From contig RBNI01007611.1 in assembly GCA_003990745.1 (NCBI GenBank), forward strand, positions 1-10,136: a stretch of 10,136 nt of DNA. The letters run 5' to 3'. Position 1 is the stretch's first letter, and each line of letters starts with the position of its first letter. Shown piece by piece: positions 8,072 through 10,136 of the stretch. This DNA comes from Jimgerdemannia flammicorona (lineage: Eukaryota; Mucoromycota; Endogonomycetes; Endogonales; Endogonaceae). The position numbers and the translations under genes are program-made. Below the pieces are notes generated by a model. The model ran no database searches. It had not been told where the DNA came from and worked only from the letters and a program-made list of their open reading frames with translations.

Positions 8072-8428
8072 CCTATTTAATAACCCACAAACCACTCTTA
8101 AGTAAATCTGCTCCCCGTTAGGTCCTACTCCTAACCCCATCACGAAATTTCCTAATTGGGTATTGTCTGCAGTGATATGCCGATTCAACTAAGCTGGTCT
8201 TAGTTTCTCGAATTCCTGAAATACAGAAAATCCTGAACATCCAGAACTAGTCCAAAAAAGGACTTTGGTTGAGACGTCAACCCGATCTTGAAATCAATAA
8301 GCATAGAGGACATACTCCATATGAAATTGATCTTGACCATAAGAAAACGGTCTTCCAGAATATCCAGAACTTCCAGAAAACCCTTCCAGAACTACGTAAC
8401 AGTTACTCTAAAAAGCAACCCTCTTACA

Positions 8429-8433
8429 CCTGC
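8429..8433. repeat. Right target-site duplication of the LTR element (cctgc)
   Basis: Partner of ccagc at 2085-2089 with one mismatch in the middle base. On the minus strand it reads gcagg and is the join point of LINE A ORF2. Confidence 0.75.
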
Positions 8434-8929
8434 TCCAACTGCTGCCCTCCAATCCACTTCCCAGTACTGATGACTGTATCACACATCAGCGATATCTCCT
8501 CCAGAGCCTCCTCTACGGATGCCATATATTTCCAAAAGTCCCAAGGCAGACCATCCTCCCCAGGTGCCGTTCCTAGGGTTATTGATGTCAGAACTTGAAG
8601 GATCTCTTCACCCAAAACCGGTCAGCCAAGATCCCCCAATCCTGCTGCCAGATTCGGGTGCCAATCTTCCAGATGCTGGTCAATGTCCTGCACCACCTCT
8701 CCTCCCTCCTCTTCACTCCAGAGGTTACTCCAGTGGGTGCTCAGCTGGCCAAGGATCTCCTGCACGCCTAATACCATCTCTCCCTCATCATTAAGGACTC
8801 CTTCCCACTAGTGTCTTGCTCCCCTAGTATGAAGGAGATGGGACAAAAGCCTCGTAGGTCGTTCCCCTTCTTCCAATCCTTGCTATCTTAACCTGGCCAC
8901 CATAGCCTGAGTCTGCACCGCTTCCTCCT

Positions 8930-8934
<5 letters not shown>
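8429..8934 (-). pseudogene. LINE A ORF2, upstream part: pre-RT linker and start of the RT domain (decayed)
   Basis: On the minus strand one frame runs from 8934 to 8429. It begins with a charged linker (KEEAVQTQ, then EEGERPTR), passes DEGEMVLGVQEI and THWSNLW, and enters the RT N-terminus with GTAPGEDGLPWDFWK, the LINE form of the A-P-G-x-D-G-L/I motif. It stops at QQLE, where the LTR element interrupts it; the next residues, LVSLLYKDKG, are at 2088 and below. Stops are TAG 8883-8885, TAG 8808-8810 and TGA 8622-8624, with no frameshift. All are one C:G-to-T:A change from CAG, TGG or CGA. The endonuclease domain expected further upstream is not in the window; the poly(A) tail of LINE B begins here instead. 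Confidence 0.88.

Positions 8935-8996
<62 letters not shown>
8935..8996 (-). repeat. Poly(A) tail of LINE B (62-nt T run on the plus strand)
   Basis: An uninterrupted run of 62 T on the plus strand, that is poly(A) at the 3' end of a minus-strand LINE. It marks insertion by target-primed reverse transcription. The length may be unreliable, since homopolymers are prone to sequencing and assembly error. Confidence 0.93.
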
Positions 8997-8999
<3 letters not shown>

Positions 9000-9058
9000 G
9001 TCTCTTAGACTCCCTTTATTAACTGATGTCTATAGTATTATTTATACAACCTAAGCCC
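8997..9058 (-). other. 3' UTR of LINE B
   Basis: About 62 nt between the ORF2 stop (TGA at 9059-9061, minus strand) and the poly(A) tail. It is A/T-rich and differs in composition from the C/G-rich coding part. No AATAAA is evident on the minus strand. Confidence 0.75.
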
Positions 9059-10136
9059 TCAACCTATCCCACAGGGACCCCTCCCCACTCTCGGTCCTAC
9101 AAATGACACCCCATCCACCGTCACTGCAACTCTACCACCACTCTTCTCTACAATCCTCCTTACTAGACCTTTATGTCTCCCCCCCTTAGAGCCCCAACCA
9201 ATCCACCATGCCTTGAAGAGCTCGAGCATCAGCTCCTCCCACCTCACTACCCTCAGTCTCACCAGCCTCCGGGGGCCCTCCTCAAAGACGTTCTGCCAAT
9301 GTTCGGCGAGCCCCACCCATATTGCAATGGCCCAACCCACCATCAGCCACTCATTCCCCACCCCCTCCACCAGCCTTGACTGCAGTGCCGCCCACCGCCC
9401 ACCCATCTCAGGGTCAGGTGCCGACACTCCCAACCTCTCTCCAACTACTCTCCAAAAATTCTCCATACTCTCACACTCCCCCAGCCAATGCTTGGGAGTC
9501 TGCACTACCCCGCTCTCCTGCCCTACATTATGATACTCCTCACAATCAAAGACCCCGCTATCCACCAGATGACCAGTCCTAAAATTGAGCATCACATTTC
9601 TATGCAACAGCCTCCACCATGCTACCCAGAGTTTTGGCGGTAGCTACCTTGACACAACCTTGATCCAAGACCAGATGCCTGCCCAGTCCCATCTCTCTCC
9701 AATTCCAGCCCCTTGCCAGGTCTCTGGCCACAGGTCCTGCCCCAGACCTCTAAGGCACTCCATATCCTCCTCTAAGCAGAAGTCCTCAGCCAGATTCCCT
9801 CCCAACAAGAGCCTGTCCCACCTCCACATCGCTGGGCCCCAGTCCTCATCCCCTTCAGTACCTCGCCAATGGATCCCAATGCGGTGGGCCCCATCTACCA
9901 CTCCCCACCAGAATCCTTTGTATCGCATCCTCTGACTACCATCCAAGGCCACCAAGGACAGTAGATCCCCTGAGCCCCCCCGTGGCGATACCCTCACCTC
10001 CCACAAACACTGCATAAGGGGCACCCATTCTCCTCCTCTCAACTCACTGGCCCTCTTCATCCACCATGCCCTCAAGCAGAGTAGCCTCTTGGGAAAGTCC
10101 ACCAGGCCAAGTCCTCCATGATCCACAGGGAGTGCT
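9059..10136 (-). pseudogene. LINE B ORF2, 3' part (C-terminal region), one internal TAG
   Basis: The minus-strand frame is open from the right edge to the native TGA at 9059-9061, broken only by TAG 9644-9646. Recognisable blocks are GGLGLVDFPKRLL, WMKRASELRGGEW and the C-terminal Cys/His region. The finger is damaged: its second Cys is Tyr (TAT at 9533-9535), where LINE A has TGT. The codons matching LINE A's stops at 757 and 670 are TGG and CAG here, so this copy is better preserved. The TAG at 9644 lies at exactly the place of LINE A's TAG at 577. The RT catalytic core would lie beyond the right edge. Confidence 0.88.

Larger units (their letters stand above)
2090..8428 (+). mobile_element. 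Ty3/gypsy-like LTR retrotransposon with dUTPase, internally deleted and non-autonomous
   Basis: The element is 6339 bp. It has two LTRs of about 1.47 kb that begin TGTAAG and end CTTACA (perfect 6-bp terminal inverted repeats), a primer-binding site three bases inside the 5' LTR, and a polypurine tract one base before the 3' LTR. Between them one plus-strand frame encodes Gag with a zinc-knuckle remnant, a dUTPase, an aspartic protease and a chromodomain-like tail. Reverse transcriptase, RNase H and integrase are absent. The protease and chromodomain-like pieces point to Ty3/gypsy (Metaviridae), probably a chromovirus, but without RT or integrase this cannot be proved. Twelve in-frame stops mean it makes no full-length protein. 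It is inserted in the opposite orientation inside LINE A. Confidence 0.9.
6968..8428 (+). repeat. 3' LTR (1461 bp)
   Basis: Begins TGTAAG and ends CTTACA, aligning end to end with 2090-3574. It is 24 bp shorter: 22 bp missing at the CCTGA junction (8000-8004) plus two 1-bp losses. TATA-like boxes lie at 7777-7785 and 7963-7970, and AATAAA at 8066-8071. Differences from the 5' LTR are nearly all C/T or G/A, many at CpG in one copy and TpG or CpA in the other. No gene seen. Confidence 0.92.
8935..10136 (-). mobile_element. LINE B, 3' part of a second LINE copy of the same family
   Basis: The minus-strand copy comprises ORF2 3' coding sequence, a short 3' UTR and a 62-nt poly(A) tail. It closely matches LINE A: positions 9069-10136 align with about 1-1075, with no frameshift noticed. 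Its tail abuts the truncated end of LINE A. The 5' end and target duplication lie beyond the right edge. Confidence 0.92.

Noticed and set aside
8935..8996. The T run as a Pol III terminator or a simple microsatellite
   Set aside because: It starts exactly at the 3' UTR end of a minus-strand LINE, which is what a poly(A) tail looks like.
1..10136. CRISPR arrays, bacterial operons, rRNA or tRNA genes
   Set aside because: No regularly spaced repeats, no prokaryotic gene layout and no structural RNA were found. All of the sequence is accounted for by three retroelements.

Overview
The window is pure transposable-element DNA from a eukaryotic genome; I see no host gene. It holds two copies of one LINE-type (non-LTR) retrotransposon family on the minus strand (LINE A and LINE B) and one Ty3/gypsy-like LTR retrotransposon on the plus strand. 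A fungus, perhaps a basidiomycete, is the best guess. The LTR element carries a chromodomain-like tail and a dUTPase domain, its primer-binding site resembles the 3' end of a fungal or animal initiator tRNA-Met rather than a plant one, and the decay is almost purely C-to-T as in RIP or methylation-driven mutation. The organism call is inference at moderate to low confidence.

Layout: positions 1-2089 (minus) are the 3' part of LINE A ORF2 (reverse transcriptase, then a C-terminal CCHC finger). Positions 2090-8428 (plus) are the LTR element: 5' LTR 2090-3574, primer-binding site 3578-3589, a decayed gag-dUTPase-protease frame, a chromodomain-like tail, polypurine tract 6954-6966, and 3' LTR 6968-8428. 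Positions 8429-8934 (minus) are the next upstream piece of the same LINE A ORF2. Positions 8935-8996 are a 62-nt T run, the poly(A) tail of LINE B on the minus strand. Positions 8997-10136 (minus) are the 3' UTR and 3' part of LINE B ORF2, running off the right edge.

The elements are nested. The LTR element split LINE A's reverse transcriptase domain: removing it with one copy of its 5-bp target duplication (ccagc / cctgc) rejoins the LINE A frame. LINE B abuts LINE A with its poly(A) tail and probably inserted into it later.

The decay is striking. The LTR element keeps one frame from about 3601 to 6972 with 12 in-frame stops (9 TGA, 3 TAA) and no frameshift. The visible LINE A coding sequence keeps one frame with eight stops and no frameshift. 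By eye the two LTRs differ at about 80 sites, with only one transversion that I found. All stops can be explained by C-to-T on one strand or the other. The LTR element has also lost reverse transcriptase, RNase H and integrase by what looks like an in-frame internal deletion, so it could move only with help from another element.
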